Assembly: GCA_964619555.1 (NCBI GenBank)
Contig: CAZUDV010000004.1
Coordinates: 62,001-126,000, forward strand
Reading direction: 5' to 3'
Length of the DNA stretch: 64,000 bases
DNA from: JAGOPY01 sp964619555
Lineage (GTDB): Bacteria > Bacteroidota > Bacteroidia > Bacteroidales > JAGOPY01
In this document: piece by piece, positions 51,629 to 60,222 of the stretch
How positions within the stretch are numbered: position 1 is the stretch's first letter
How the letters are laid out: each line of letters starts with the position of its first letter
Position numbers and translations under genes: made by a program
The notes under the pieces: model-generated
The model's database searches: none
Told to the model about the DNA's origin: nothing
What the model saw: the letters and a program-made list of their open reading frames with translations, nothing else

Positions 51629-52579
51629 ATGAAGTACATAATTACGTTATGGATGATTTTCGGCATTGCAGAGATCCTGTCGGCCCAAAATATCGGGATG
51701 GGAACCTCCAATCCTGTCAGTGCGTTGCATTCTGCCAGTAATGAAAGCCATATCATGACCCTGGAAAACACCAATTCATTGAACAGCGGGGTCATTACCG
51801 GCTTAAATTTCGGGGCAGGCATTAACTCGGCCAGCACTTACAAATATACCGGAGCCATCCGTACTATTGGAGGCGGACCCGCTGAAGCCAGGATGGGATT
51901 TTTTACATTTGCCAGCAGCAGTCCCGCAGGACTTCTTGAAAGGATGACCATTCTCGATAATGGTAACGTGGGGATTAACAATACCAACCCCCTTTATGAC
52001 CTTTCAGTGAACGGAAGTTCTTATTTCAGCACAAATGTCGGTATACAGACAACTCCCATTTCCAGCTATGCCCTGGCTGTCAATGGAAGTTCTTACTTCA
52101 GCACCTATGTAGGTATACAGGCAGCTCCCTCTTCCAGCTATTCCCTGGCCGTCAACGGACCGGCACGGTATTATGATGACGTTAGGGTGGATGGGATCCT
52201 TAATCCAAACAATACGCTAACTATCGGCAACAATACCACCATTGAAGGCACCCTGACCGTTCAGAACGGAAAAGGCATTGTTCGCAGCGTTAGCTCAACT
52301 CAAATGAAAATCAAAAGAACTGCAGTAGGCTTCGGAGCCATCAATTTAGGGGCAGGGGCAACCCTTGAAAGTGGTTATATGAATTTTGGGGAAGATTTTT
52401 CCAATGTTACAGTCTTTATGGGTCAGGCCTACAATGGTACGGGTGATTATGCGAAGGTTCTGATCATGCCGTTCGAGGTGGATGAAACGAATGACCGTTG
52501 CCGGTTTAAGTTGACGAATGTGGCCAGTTCCGCGATTACGTTTGATGCCGATTGGGAAGTTGTCATGATAGGTAACTGA
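51629..52579 (+). CDS. Secreted repeat protein, tail-fibre-like, unknown function
   Basis: 316 aa with signal MKYIITLWMIFGIAEILSAQ. The start QNIGMGTSNPVSALHSAS and DNGNVGINNTNPLYDLSVNG match the 'GIGTxxPxxxLxVxG' repeats of Bacteroidota proteins that resemble phage tail fibres. Three consecutive units (NPLYDLSVNGSSYFSTNVGI, SSYALAVNGSSYFSTYVGI, SSYSLAVNGPARYYDDVRV) are also similar in DNA, a recent internal duplication. The C-terminal ~100 residues are a different beta-domain. A TACTTTTG box at 51573-51580 could be its -7. Trimeric adhesin-like stalk is a guess. Confidence 0.7.
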   Translation: MKYIITLWMIFGIAEILSAQNIGMGTSNPVSALHSASNESHIMTLENTNSLNSGVITGLNFGAGINSASTYKYTGAIRTIGGGPAEARMGFFTFASSSPAGLLERMTILDNGNVGINNTNPLYDLSVNGSSYFSTNVGIQTTPISSYALAVNGSSYFSTYVGIQAAPSSSYSLAVNGPARYYDDVRVDGILNPNNTLTIGNNTTIEGTLTVQNGKGIVRSVSSTQMKIKRTAVGFGAINLGAGATLESGYMNFGEDFSNVTVFMGQAYNGTGDYAKVLIMPFEVDETNDRCRFKLTNVASSAITFDADWEVVMIGN

Positions 52580-52585
52580 TGCCCG

Positions 52586-53248
52586 TCACCTGATCAGTTC
52601 CGGTCCGATCAGTGATTGCCAGATCTTGTAGCCGTTGGAATTCATGTGGAGACTATCGTCCAGGAATAAACTGCCGTCAGGGTACTGATGGTGGTCAAGC
52701 ATCTTCTCCCAGACATCCACAAAGCTTGTATTGTTTTGCAGCCTGAGAAAATCACGGATACCCTCATTGCCGGCTCTCATTTTCTCAGCCAGGTGCCAGC
52801 GGCTGGGGCTGGGTTTCATGGAAACGTATGTGATTGTGACATCAGGCAGTTCCGACCGGATCATGTGAAAAAGCGTTTCGAACCGTTCGATGACCTTGTC
52901 GGAGGTCACGGTATCGCTGGATGCCAGGTCGTTCTCCCCGCAATAAATTACGATTTGCTTCGGTTTGTATGGCAGGATGATCTGATCCGCGTAGCGGATC
53001 TGGTCCAAAAGGGTCGAACCTCCGAATCCCCGGTTAAGGATAGTACGTCCCGGGAAATATTCCTGCACATCGGTCCACATGGTAAAGGACGAGCTGCCTG
53101 CGAACAGAATGGCGCCTTTTGGAGGCGGATCGACCCGGTCGCTTTCAATGAATTTCCTGATATCAGACTCAAAAGGGTACTCCTGGCAGAAGCCGGCAGG
53201 AATAACCATCGACATTACCAAAATAAAAAGCAGACTCCTGATCTTCAT
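52586..53248 (-). CDS. SGNH/GDSL-type hydrolase
   Basis: 220 aa with signal MKIRSLLFILVMSMVIPAGFCQ. Block I is AILFAGSSSFTMW (nucleophile Ser in G-x-S), block II NRGFGGSTLLDQI (Gly), block III VIYCGENDLASSD (Asn of GxND), block V LDDSLHMNSNGYKIW (catalytic Asp/His). All four SGNH residues are present, so an active esterase or acetylhydrolase is likely. In this CAZyme neighbourhood it may deacetylate glycans. It ends seven bases from the stop of the convergent repeat protein. Confidence 0.9.
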   Translation of the reverse strand: MKIRSLLFILVMSMVIPAGFCQEYPFESDIRKFIESDRVDPPPKGAILFAGSSSFTMWTDVQEYFPGRTILNRGFGGSTLLDQIRYADQIILPYKPKQIVIYCGENDLASSDTVTSDKVIERFETLFHMIRSELPDVTITYVSMKPSPSRWHLAEKMRAGNEGIRDFLRLQNNTSFVDVWEKMLDHHQYPDGSLFLDDSLHMNSNGYKIWQSLIGPELIR

Positions 53249-53291
53249 AATAAATACTATCAGATGAATTAATCAATCTCGCTTTCCGGCT

Positions 53292-55043
53292 CTAATCCGC
53301 TCTCACAACCTGGCTGATCTCCCCAACACCATTTTCATTGATCGCTTCGATCGCGAAATAATACGGCACTTCCCTGTCCATTGCCTTCAGCCAGTATTCA
53401 TTGGCATGGTATACCATGATGCAATTATAAAGTTTACCGGGTTCGGTGCCCATATAAATATTGTAGGCATAGGCCTGATCAACCGGGCTCCATTTCAGCC
53501 AGGCACTGCGCTTATCCTTATTTGTCCTCAGGACAATGAAATCATCCACCTTATCCGGTTTTTCCCCTGCTCCGAGTCCGAATACCCGCAAACCGCTGAT
53601 GGCAAACTTACCCGTTGGCATACGGAGGTTCACCAGTTTGATGTAGCGGGTTTTCACCGGTTTTTCCAGTTCGATGTAGTCGTGCGGCACGTCGGTCCTG
53701 TTCCGGCTCTTGTCCACCAGTACGGTCCATTTCATCCCGTCGGACGATTCGAGGATTTTATACTGGTGATAAACCCCCTGCGATTTCCCCAGGAATTCGG
53801 CGTCCTGGTCGGCATAATTGACCTGGATGGCATAGACTGTGGAAATGTTGCCAAGATCGGATTGGATCCATTCCCCTTCACTAGCCGTTTCGGCCGACCA
53901 ATAGGTCCTGATGTTCTCGTCCACCGCGAAATTCGCCTGATATCCCCCGAGGGTGCTGGAGACGGTTACCGGCTTCATGTAATTCAGCAGCATCCATCCG
54001 GTAAACCGGCTCTGCAGGTGATCCGCTTCACCGGTCGGCAGATAAGTCGGATAATCGCCGAAGGCGGTATTGCAATACATCACGTCATCCTTATCAAAAC
54101 CGGCTGGCCAGATTCCGATCCGCCGCTCGAAATTATTTTTCACGCATACGCCTATCGTGGAAACGTGCCAGTAATTGCCCCAGTTGTCCTGAAAAGTGGC
54201 CCCATGACCTGCCCCGTTGGCAAAACCTCCGGCCTTGTAGCTCAGGGGCATCGACTGAGGTATATTTTCTTTCCGGAAAAGAGGATCGGTACCGACGACC
54301 ACTCCATCGGCATAACCGCTGAATTCCGTTCCGGGGGCGCCGTACTGGAAATAATATTTGCCATTGTGTTTGGTCATCCATGCACCCTCAATGAACGGGT
54401 CCAGGAAGGTATTGTCCATATGTTCGCCAAAGCGTTGCCATCCGTAACGCCAGGGTTCCAGGATGTACATCTCGCGGCGGGCCGACTTCGGCTCCATGGT
54501 CCTGCGGTCGAGTTCCACTCCATAAACAGGGTATTCGTTGCTGCTTCCGTTGTACATGTAAAACCTTCCGTCGTCGTCGGTAAAGAACGCCGGATCCCAT
54601 CCGCCGATGGTAAACCGTTCCACGAGAGGCTTCCAGTCGTCTGCTTTAGGATTGGTGCTCATCCAGATGGTGAATTCGCTGGTGTAGGTCGAGCCGAAGA
54701 CCAGCATGGTATCGCCGATGATGCCAACGGCAGGTGCGCAAAGCTCATCGTAACCTTCATTCCAGGGGCGGAGGAATTTTCGCGGCACGAAGTTCCATTC
54801 CACCATATCCGGACTCCACCAATAGCCCCACTGGTTGGTGGAAAACAGGAAATAATCACCCTTGTAATTGACGATGACCGGATCGGCAGTGGCCCGGTGA
54901 TTACCCCATTTGCTGAAGTTGGGGATCGGTGTGTAACCGTAGTCGATATCGACCGGGTTGCAGTAGGTTTTCTGCTGGGATCTTGCCTGAGTGGCCATCA
55001 GCATCATAAAGGCTGTCAATATTAGAAGATACCTGCTTCTCAT
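53292..55043 (-). CDS. GH43-like glycosidase with discoidin (F5/8C) domain
   Basis: 583 aa with signal YLLILTAFMMLMATQARSQ. Five-bladed propeller: WGNHRATADPVIVNYKGDYFLFSTNQWGYW (general base Asp), GGWDPAFFTDDDGRFYMYNGS (Asp), and PFIEGAWMTKHNGKYYFQYGAPG (general acid Glu), the clan GH-F triad. Residues ~350-480 form an F5/8 type C domain (VDENIRTYWSAETASEGEWIQSDLG), then a FnIII-like end. Related enzymes act on arabinose-, xylose- or galactose-containing glycans; substrate is not set. It starts 33 bases downstream of a -7-like box. Co-directional with the SGNH gene. Confidence 0.88.
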   Translation of the reverse strand: MRSRYLLILTAFMMLMATQARSQQKTYCNPVDIDYGYTPIPNFSKWGNHRATADPVIVNYKGDYFLFSTNQWGYWWSPDMVEWNFVPRKFLRPWNEGYDELCAPAVGIIGDTMLVFGSTYTSEFTIWMSTNPKADDWKPLVERFTIGGWDPAFFTDDDGRFYMYNGSSNEYPVYGVELDRRTMEPKSARREMYILEPWRYGWQRFGEHMDNTFLDPFIEGAWMTKHNGKYYFQYGAPGTEFSGYADGVVVGTDPLFRKENIPQSMPLSYKAGGFANGAGHGATFQDNWGNYWHVSTIGVCVKNNFERRIGIWPAGFDKDDVMYCNTAFGDYPTYLPTGEADHLQSRFTGWMLLNYMKPVTVSSTLGGYQANFAVDENIRTYWSAETASEGEWIQSDLGNISTVYAIQVNYADQDAEFLGKSQGVYHQYKILESSDGMKWTVLVDKSRNRTDVPHDYIELEKPVKTRYIKLVNLRMPTGKFAISGLRVFGLGAGEKPDKVDDFIVLRTNKDKRSAWLKWSPVDQAYAYNIYMGTEPGKLYNCIMVYHANEYWLKAMDREVPYYFAIEAINENGVGEISQVVRAD

Positions 55044-55075
55044 TATCTGGGTGTTTTAAATGAAGTAATGCATTT

Positions 55076-55083
55076 CAAATATA
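55076..55083 (-). promoter_or_regulatory. Putative -7 box TATATTTG for the GH43-like gene
   Basis: TATATTTG on the minus strand, 32 bases upstream of the ATG at 55043; -33 element not evident. Confidence 0.4.
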
Positions 55084-55244
55084 CTCATTATTGGATTTTA
55101 TTGATAATGCAAGGAAGCAGGACCGTCGGGAAATAATGCATTCCGGGCAAGTATCCTACCAGGGTGGGAAAGTGTCGTTTTGCAGATAGTTAATGAGTCC
55201 GCATTTTTCATGTTAATTTTGAATTCAATCTAAATTGATATTTT

Positions 55245-55814
55245 ATGAAACCAGCAAATAAAAGCGAATGGACCCCTGAACAGAAAAACTCGCTTATTCA
55301 TGTATTAAAAACCCGGTTCGAGACCAACATGAACCGACACCGCGATATGGTATGGGCTGAAGTTCAACAGAAGCTGGAAGCCCTTCCGGGAAAACTCCTG
55401 ATGCTTTATGAAATGGAAAGGACAGGAGGTGAGCCGGATATAACAGGGTATGATGAAAAAACAGGCAGACACATTTTCTGTGATTGTTCAGCGGAAAGTC
55501 CGTCGGGCCGAAGGAGTATCTGTTATGACCGAGATGGGCAGGAAACCAGGAAAGAGCACAGGCCGGAGAATAATGCCATCGACATGGCAGCCGCGATGGG
55601 CATTGAACTTCTGAATGAGGAGCAGTACCGGGAGCTGCAGAAGTGTGGCCCTTTCGATTCAAAGACTTCGAGCTGGCTAAAGACACCGCCTGAGATCAGG
55701 AACCTCGGCGGGGCCCTGTTTGGCGACTTCCGTTATGGCAGGGTTTTCGTGTATCATAATAGTGCGCCCTCCTATTATAGTAGCAGGGCTTTCCGCGGCT
55801 TGCTGAGGGTGTGA
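55245..55814 (+). CDS. DUF4256 family protein
   Basis: 189-aa cytosolic protein. It matches DUF4256: SLIHVLKTRFETNMNRHRDMVWAEVQQKLE, LYEMERTGGEPDITGYDEKTGRHIFCDCSAESPSGRRSICYD, AMGIELLNEEQYRELQKCGPFDSKTSSWLKTPPEIR, and GRVFVYHNSAPSYYSSRAFRGLLRV. No function is known for the family. A TAATTTTG box at 55214-55221 could be its -7. The spacer 55815-56050 after it holds no gene I can support. Confidence 0.88.
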   Translation: MKPANKSEWTPEQKNSLIHVLKTRFETNMNRHRDMVWAEVQQKLEALPGKLLMLYEMERTGGEPDITGYDEKTGRHIFCDCSAESPSGRRSICYDRDGQETRKEHRPENNAIDMAAAMGIELLNEEQYRELQKCGPFDSKTSSWLKTPPEIRNLGGALFGDFRYGRVFVYHNSAPSYYSSRAFRGLLRV

Positions 55815-56050
55815 TAATATTCGAAACTGGATGTCCCGGCCTTCACCATGAATCTCCTGGCGGAGATTTATTCCTGTGGAAAGGTTATGGCCATAGATAT
55901 GCTGATCAGGGAAGAACGATAAGACGACAGAAAATGGCGGATCGGCATTATATTTTTAAACAGGGATAAGAAAAGTGGTAAATTTACATTCTGGATAATC
56001 ATTTCAGGATCAAATCCTGGAAGACATTATTAACCTTCAAAAGATAAACA

Positions 56051-56389
56051 ATGGATAAGCTCATTGCCTGCTGTGGCCTGGATTGCTCTGCCTGCGAAGC
56101 CCGGATAGCCACCCTTGCCGACGATAATGCCCTGCGGGCGCAAATTGCTGAAACCTGGAGGGTACAATACAACGTGCCGGGCATCGTGCCTGAAATGATC
56201 AACTGCACCGGCTGCATGGAAGAAGGCGTCAAGATCGGGCACTGTTATGAGTGCCAGGTCAGGAATTGCGTGATCTCCAGAGGTTACAAGACCTGCGCCG
56301 ATTGTGCTCAACTGGATAGCTGCAAGATTGTCAGCCAGATCCATCAGTTCTCCCCGATAGCCCTCGAAAACCTTAAGTCGTTGCATTGA
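56051..56389 (+). CDS. DUF3795 Cys-rich protein
   Basis: 112-aa cytosolic protein of DUF3795: LIACCGLDCSACEARIATLADD at the N-terminus, then INCTGCMEEGVKIGHCYECQVRNCVISRGYKTCADCAQLDSCKIV. Twelve cysteines in CxxC-type pairs suggest zinc or iron-sulfur binding. Typical for anaerobic Bacteroidota and Firmicutes; function unknown. Confidence 0.9.
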   Translation: MDKLIACCGLDCSACEARIATLADDNALRAQIAETWRVQYNVPGIVPEMINCTGCMEEGVKIGHCYECQVRNCVISRGYKTCADCAQLDSCKIVSQIHQFSPIALENLKSLH

Positions 56390-56497
56390 CCTGGTCTTCC
56401 TGCCATCTGTTTTTCCAGTCATTGCCCTGGCTTTCCTGCCATGGGATCAATTGACTGAAACGGACCATTATCCAACTCTCAGTTCAGAACGAAGGAC

Positions 56498-58639
56498 TCA
56501 AAGCTTCCTCAACCCTTCGATTATTTCCGGATCCTGCATGAACAGCTTCCAGATGAGGCCCGTACGGTAATTCTCGATCATCACGACCATGGGTGCCTGG
56601 TTCAGTCCCATATAGATTTCCGAGCACCAGTTATCCGTGAGGTTAAAGGCATCCCTGAACCCATATTCGCCCCATAAAAATTGACCGCAATGATAGTAGT
56701 AGTTTTTCAGGGCTTTCATGGACTCTTCGGGAGTATAAGGGAAGGAGGCAATAGCTCCGGTGGGAGTGAGCTTGCCATGGTCCTGCCATTCCACCGGCTC
56801 ATCGGCTGAATAATCAAACGGCCCATCGCTGGCGGTGAGCCCCCAGCCATTCTCCCCATATCCCTGGTAACCTTTCGGATTGGCTACACAATACTCGTGA
56901 TTGATCCGGGCAATATTCCGGTTATTGTGGAAGTAATTCGTGTAAATATCGGTAATGAAATGAGGATCGTAGCCCATGTAGGAATAATGGGTAAAGAACA
57001 GCGGCCCGCCGTTGTTCACCCCTACATCCAGGTTGATCCCGTAATAGCTCCGGCCGTTTGTATACATCGAGCCATCATCCGACTGTCCCCAGCTGGAACG
57101 GTATTTTTGAGCGATCTTATCCTGGCTGGCCCATCCGCTGTAATATATGGAGGCAGGCACCGGATGAGTGGGAGAGGCAATGGCCAGCAGGTACACGACC
57201 ATGGTCTCGTTCCAGCCGATCAGCCGGTGGTCGATCACCCATGCCTGGTCGGGCGACCAGTGCCAATAGAGGAAATCCCCGCCGGGATCTTTCCGGAACC
57301 AGTCCCATTCAACATCCTCCCATAACCGGGTGATCTTCTCCCGGATCATTTTTTCCTCCGTGTTATCCCCCGAAAAATATTGCCGGGCAGCCAACAGGCC
57401 CTGCATCAGGAATGCGGTTTCCACGAGGTCCGCCCCGTTGTCCCTCCGGCCAAAGAAAGGCTCTACCCTTCCTGTAGGCCCATCCATGAAATGCCCGTAC
57501 ACACCGTGGAACCGGTCTGCTTTTTCCAGGAAATCCAGGATTTGAGTGAAGCGGCTGACGGATTCTTCACGGGTGATGAAATGGCGTTCTGTACCGGCAA
57601 TGAGTGCCATGATCCCGAATCCCGAGGCTCCTGTGGCGACCATGTTATGCCGGCCTGGGATGTTCTCCCTGGCCATTCCGCTCACCTGTTCAACCCCTTC
57701 CCAGTAATAGCGGAAACAGGCTTGCTGCACCATAGACAGCAACTCGTCATCGGTCAATGATCGGGTTGAAGCGCCTGAAGGTTCTGACATCTCACTTTCT
57801 TCATAATCACTGTTTAAGAAAGATATCCGGTAGGAATAGTTTTTCCCGGACTCACCGGTGAAGTCGGCATACCGGTCCATATACGGCATCTGAATTCCAA
57901 CCGGCTCAAGCATTTTCCCATTTTCCGACCGGTAAATCTTGACCATGTGTACTCCGGGATCCAGGACCTTTTCCCATTGGATATCCACGTGTACGGCATA
58001 GCCTTCGGCCGATTTAATGACAGGCGACTGGTAGAGGGCACCAGCCGGCTGATCCGGCAGGAATTCCATATCATCCACAAAGAGGACGAAGTTGCCGGAG
58101 GTGGTATCCCCCTGAGCGAATAACACCCCGATCACGCTTTCGGGATGGGTCATGTCGACATTACCGAAATCGCCCAGGTCTATAGTTTGCTGTTTCCACT
58201 TCCCCGGATCAAATGGGTCTAAATGGACCGGGGAGGTCAGGCTGCTGTCCCTTTTCATAAGCTGAACTTTTGGAAGGTATCTGCCGCCGCTGGCATTTTC
58301 GACGGGAGCATAAAGCCAAAACGACAATTTGGCCGCTTTTTTAAAATGATCCCGTCCTCTTATCTCATGATGAAAGATGATTGCTTTCCACTCACCGCCC
58401 GGATCATTGGTAAAGTCTAATTCCAGGCAATTTCCGGGAGTATGAAACAGATCGTCATTAATCGGGAGTTTTCCGTTAAGGTTGGAGATCTCAGCATGGC
58501 CTGAAGACATGGCTTTGCTGTAGAAATAATTATCCGGCATCATGCTGTTGGTGAAAAAAGTATAATTGTACTCATATTCCTGTGCGGAGGAACAGAGGGA
58601 GGCGAGCAGTATAATCGGGAGGATGATTTTCTTAATCAT
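56498..58639 (-). CDS. GH144-type glucoamylase-like protein (putative endo-beta-1,2-glucanase) with N-terminal binding domains
   Basis: 713 aa with signal MIKKIILPIILLASLCSSAQ. Residues ~25-190 look like a galactose-binding jelly roll (FWLYAPVENASGGRYLPKVQLMKRD ... FVLFVDDMEFLPDQP), ~200-285 like an FnIII domain. The rest is the glucoamylase-like domain: DDELLSMVQQACFRYYWEGVEQVSG, GFGIMALIAGTERHFITREE, HWSPDQAWVIDHRLIGWNETMVVYLLAIASPTHP, GYGENGWGLTASDGPFDYS, MVVMIENYRTGLIWKLFM. Characterised GH144 members cut beta-1,2-glucan into sophorooligosaccharides. Followed by a second GH144 and a GH94 phosphorylase upstream on the same strand. Confidence 0.88.
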   Translation of the reverse strand: MIKKIILPIILLASLCSSAQEYEYNYTFFTNSMMPDNYFYSKAMSSGHAEISNLNGKLPINDDLFHTPGNCLELDFTNDPGGEWKAIIFHHEIRGRDHFKKAAKLSFWLYAPVENASGGRYLPKVQLMKRDSSLTSPVHLDPFDPGKWKQQTIDLGDFGNVDMTHPESVIGVLFAQGDTTSGNFVLFVDDMEFLPDQPAGALYQSPVIKSAEGYAVHVDIQWEKVLDPGVHMVKIYRSENGKMLEPVGIQMPYMDRYADFTGESGKNYSYRISFLNSDYEESEMSEPSGASTRSLTDDELLSMVQQACFRYYWEGVEQVSGMARENIPGRHNMVATGASGFGIMALIAGTERHFITREESVSRFTQILDFLEKADRFHGVYGHFMDGPTGRVEPFFGRRDNGADLVETAFLMQGLLAARQYFSGDNTEEKMIREKITRLWEDVEWDWFRKDPGGDFLYWHWSPDQAWVIDHRLIGWNETMVVYLLAIASPTHPVPASIYYSGWASQDKIAQKYRSSWGQSDDGSMYTNGRSYYGINLDVGVNNGGPLFFTHYSYMGYDPHFITDIYTNYFHNNRNIARINHEYCVANPKGYQGYGENGWGLTASDGPFDYSADEPVEWQDHGKLTPTGAIASFPYTPEESMKALKNYYYHCGQFLWGEYGFRDAFNLTDNWCSEIYMGLNQAPMVVMIENYRTGLIWKLFMQDPEIIEGLRKL

Positions 58640-58689
58640 TGATTTAAGTCAGACAGGATTTAACTCGGTTAACATTATCCGGAGATTGT

Positions 58690-60123
58690 TTATTTGGAAA
58701 TCCAGGGGCTTTCAAATCCCAATCTTTGCAGTCCGCGCTGAATATCAGGGATATTCATGAACAAATCCCAGATCAGGCCGGTACGGTAATTTTCGATCAT
58801 CACCACAATTGGGCCCTGATCGATGGCAAGATGGCTTTGGGCGTACCAGTTATGAGCTTCACTGAAGCCGTCCACAAAGCCAAAATCGCTCCAGATCTTA
58901 TCGCCCAGATCGTAATAATAATGCTTCAGAGCCTGCATGGAGTACTCGGGCGTGTAGGGAAAGGAAGAGAGGGCCGCGGTGGGTTGGATAACGCCAAGAT
59001 CGGTATCGGGGCAGTGGGCGACATAACCTTTGAAGCTGTCGCCTGCCGTGAGCCCCCAGCAGTTTTCGCCATAGCCTTTGTATTTCTTCGGATTATCGAT
59101 GCAATAGGCCCTGTGGATGAGAGAGTGGTTCTTCCCTTGAGTGAAATAGTCATTTCCAAGCGAATCCGTCAGTCCGCGGGGATCTATTCCCATGTAGGTA
59201 TAATGTTCGAAGAACAATGGGCCTCCTCCCTCGAAATTTCCCAGTGGAAGTTCAAAATCGTAGTACGATTTCCCATTTTTAAAACCTGCACTTCCAACCC
59301 ACGATCCGTTGTAGACATCTTGTGAGATTGGATGAAACGGGGAAGCGGCAGCCATTATATAAGTGATGAGGCATTCATTGTAGCCCCAAATCGGGAAATT
59401 CATATCGAATCCGTTGTTCGGGCTCCAGTGCCAGTAGAGCTTTTTCTCGCCGTTGGTATGCCAGTTCCAGTTGGCGGCATTCCACATTTTGGTGATCCGG
59501 TTTCGCAGGTAGACTTCGATAGGAGTGTCGGTGCTGAAGTATTCCCGTGCACAGAGGAAGCCCATCAGCAGGTAGGAAGTTTCCACCAGATCGGCCGCAT
59601 CGTCAAGGCGGTCGAATTGGATGGTTTTGCCTGTTGAGCCATCCATGAAGTGCGGGTAGATGCCATGGAAGCAATCGGCATTGGCGAGGAAGTCGGCTAT
59701 TTGCACGAGTCTTCTGACGGCAGTATCTCTGGCGATCCATCCTCTTTCCACAGCGACGATAGTGCTGAGAATTCCAAAGCCTGTTCCGCCGATGGCGCAG
59801 GCTTCAGGGCCAAAAGGCACTTTTCCGAAGTTTGGTTCGTCCCAGGCTTCATTGATATAATCCCAATAATGGACTGCCATAACAGTATTGCTTCTTTCCC
59901 TTGCCAATCCGCTGACCGGATGGGCATAGTGCCAGAAGAACCGGAATGTCTGGCGCTGGACAATTTCCAGCAGGGTTGAGTCGGGTATATCGCGGATGAT
60001 TCCGACGGGGGGTATTGAGTCAGACGCTTCGGGAACGGGGGAATATTTATTTTGTGAAATGACAGGAAGCCAGAGGATGATTGCCAGCAGGATTGCAAGG
60101 GCATATTTGGGGAATGTTTTCAT
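58690..60123 (-). CDS. GH144-type glucoamylase-like protein (putative endo-beta-1,2-glucanase)
   Basis: 477 aa from the ATG at 60123, which exposes the signal MKTFPKYALAILLAIILWLPVISQ. The open frame runs to 60207 through a REP-like palindrome and is not credible as coding. Single glucoamylase-like domain: TLLEIVQRQTFRFFWHYAHPVSG, GFGILSTIVAVERGWIARD, KLYWHWSPNNGFDMNFPIWGYNECLITYIMAAASPFHP, GYGENCWGLTAGDSFKGY, IVVMIENYRTGLIWDLFM. Paralogue of the adjacent 713-aa protein without the N-terminal modules. It lies 50 bases before it on the same strand. Confidence 0.88.
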   Translation of the reverse strand: MKTFPKYALAILLAIILWLPVISQNKYSPVPEASDSIPPVGIIRDIPDSTLLEIVQRQTFRFFWHYAHPVSGLARERSNTVMAVHYWDYINEAWDEPNFGKVPFGPEACAIGGTGFGILSTIVAVERGWIARDTAVRRLVQIADFLANADCFHGIYPHFMDGSTGKTIQFDRLDDAADLVETSYLLMGFLCAREYFSTDTPIEVYLRNRITKMWNAANWNWHTNGEKKLYWHWSPNNGFDMNFPIWGYNECLITYIMAAASPFHPISQDVYNGSWVGSAGFKNGKSYYDFELPLGNFEGGGPLFFEHYTYMGIDPRGLTDSLGNDYFTQGKNHSLIHRAYCIDNPKKYKGYGENCWGLTAGDSFKGYVAHCPDTDLGVIQPTAALSSFPYTPEYSMQALKHYYYDLGDKIWSDFGFVDGFSEAHNWYAQSHLAIDQGPIVVMIENYRTGLIWDLFMNIPDIQRGLQRLGFESPWISK

Positions 60124-60148
60124 ACGGAAGTAGTTTTTTATTTCAAAA

Positions 60149-60177
60149 CTGGTACTACCACTATAGTGGTAGTACGG
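60149..60177. repeat. REP-like palindrome, copy 7
   Basis: The most symmetrical copy: GTACTACCACTA followed by TAGTGGTAGTAC is perfect over 24 bases (60152-60175). It sits between the GH94 stop (60223) and the GH144 start (60123), inside a probable operon. Confidence 0.9.
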
Positions 60178-60222
60178 AAATTTTATTATACATTCATAAT
60201 CAATCAATTAACATATCTTGAA

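Noticed and set aside
51629..52579. A prophage tail-fibre gene.
   Set aside because: It has a signal peptide and no phage genes nearby; such repeats are common in secreted Bacteroidota proteins.
55848..55922. A 24-codon frame (MNLLAEIYSCGKVMAIDML...) after the DUF4256 gene.
   Set aside because: Could be a remnant of a lost gene, but too short to identify and no upstream continuation beyond a nearby stop.
59254..59271. AAAATCGTAGTACGATTT, a short palindrome resembling the ends of the REP-like family, inside the GH144 gene.
   Set aside because: It encodes the conserved KSYYDF segment (the paralogue has RSYYGI at this place), and the central ACTATAGT is missing. Chance match by coding constraint is more likely than a solo repeat.
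60124..60207. N-terminal extension of the second GH144 protein.
   Set aside because: It reads through REP-like copy 7 and hides the signal peptide that starts at 60123.
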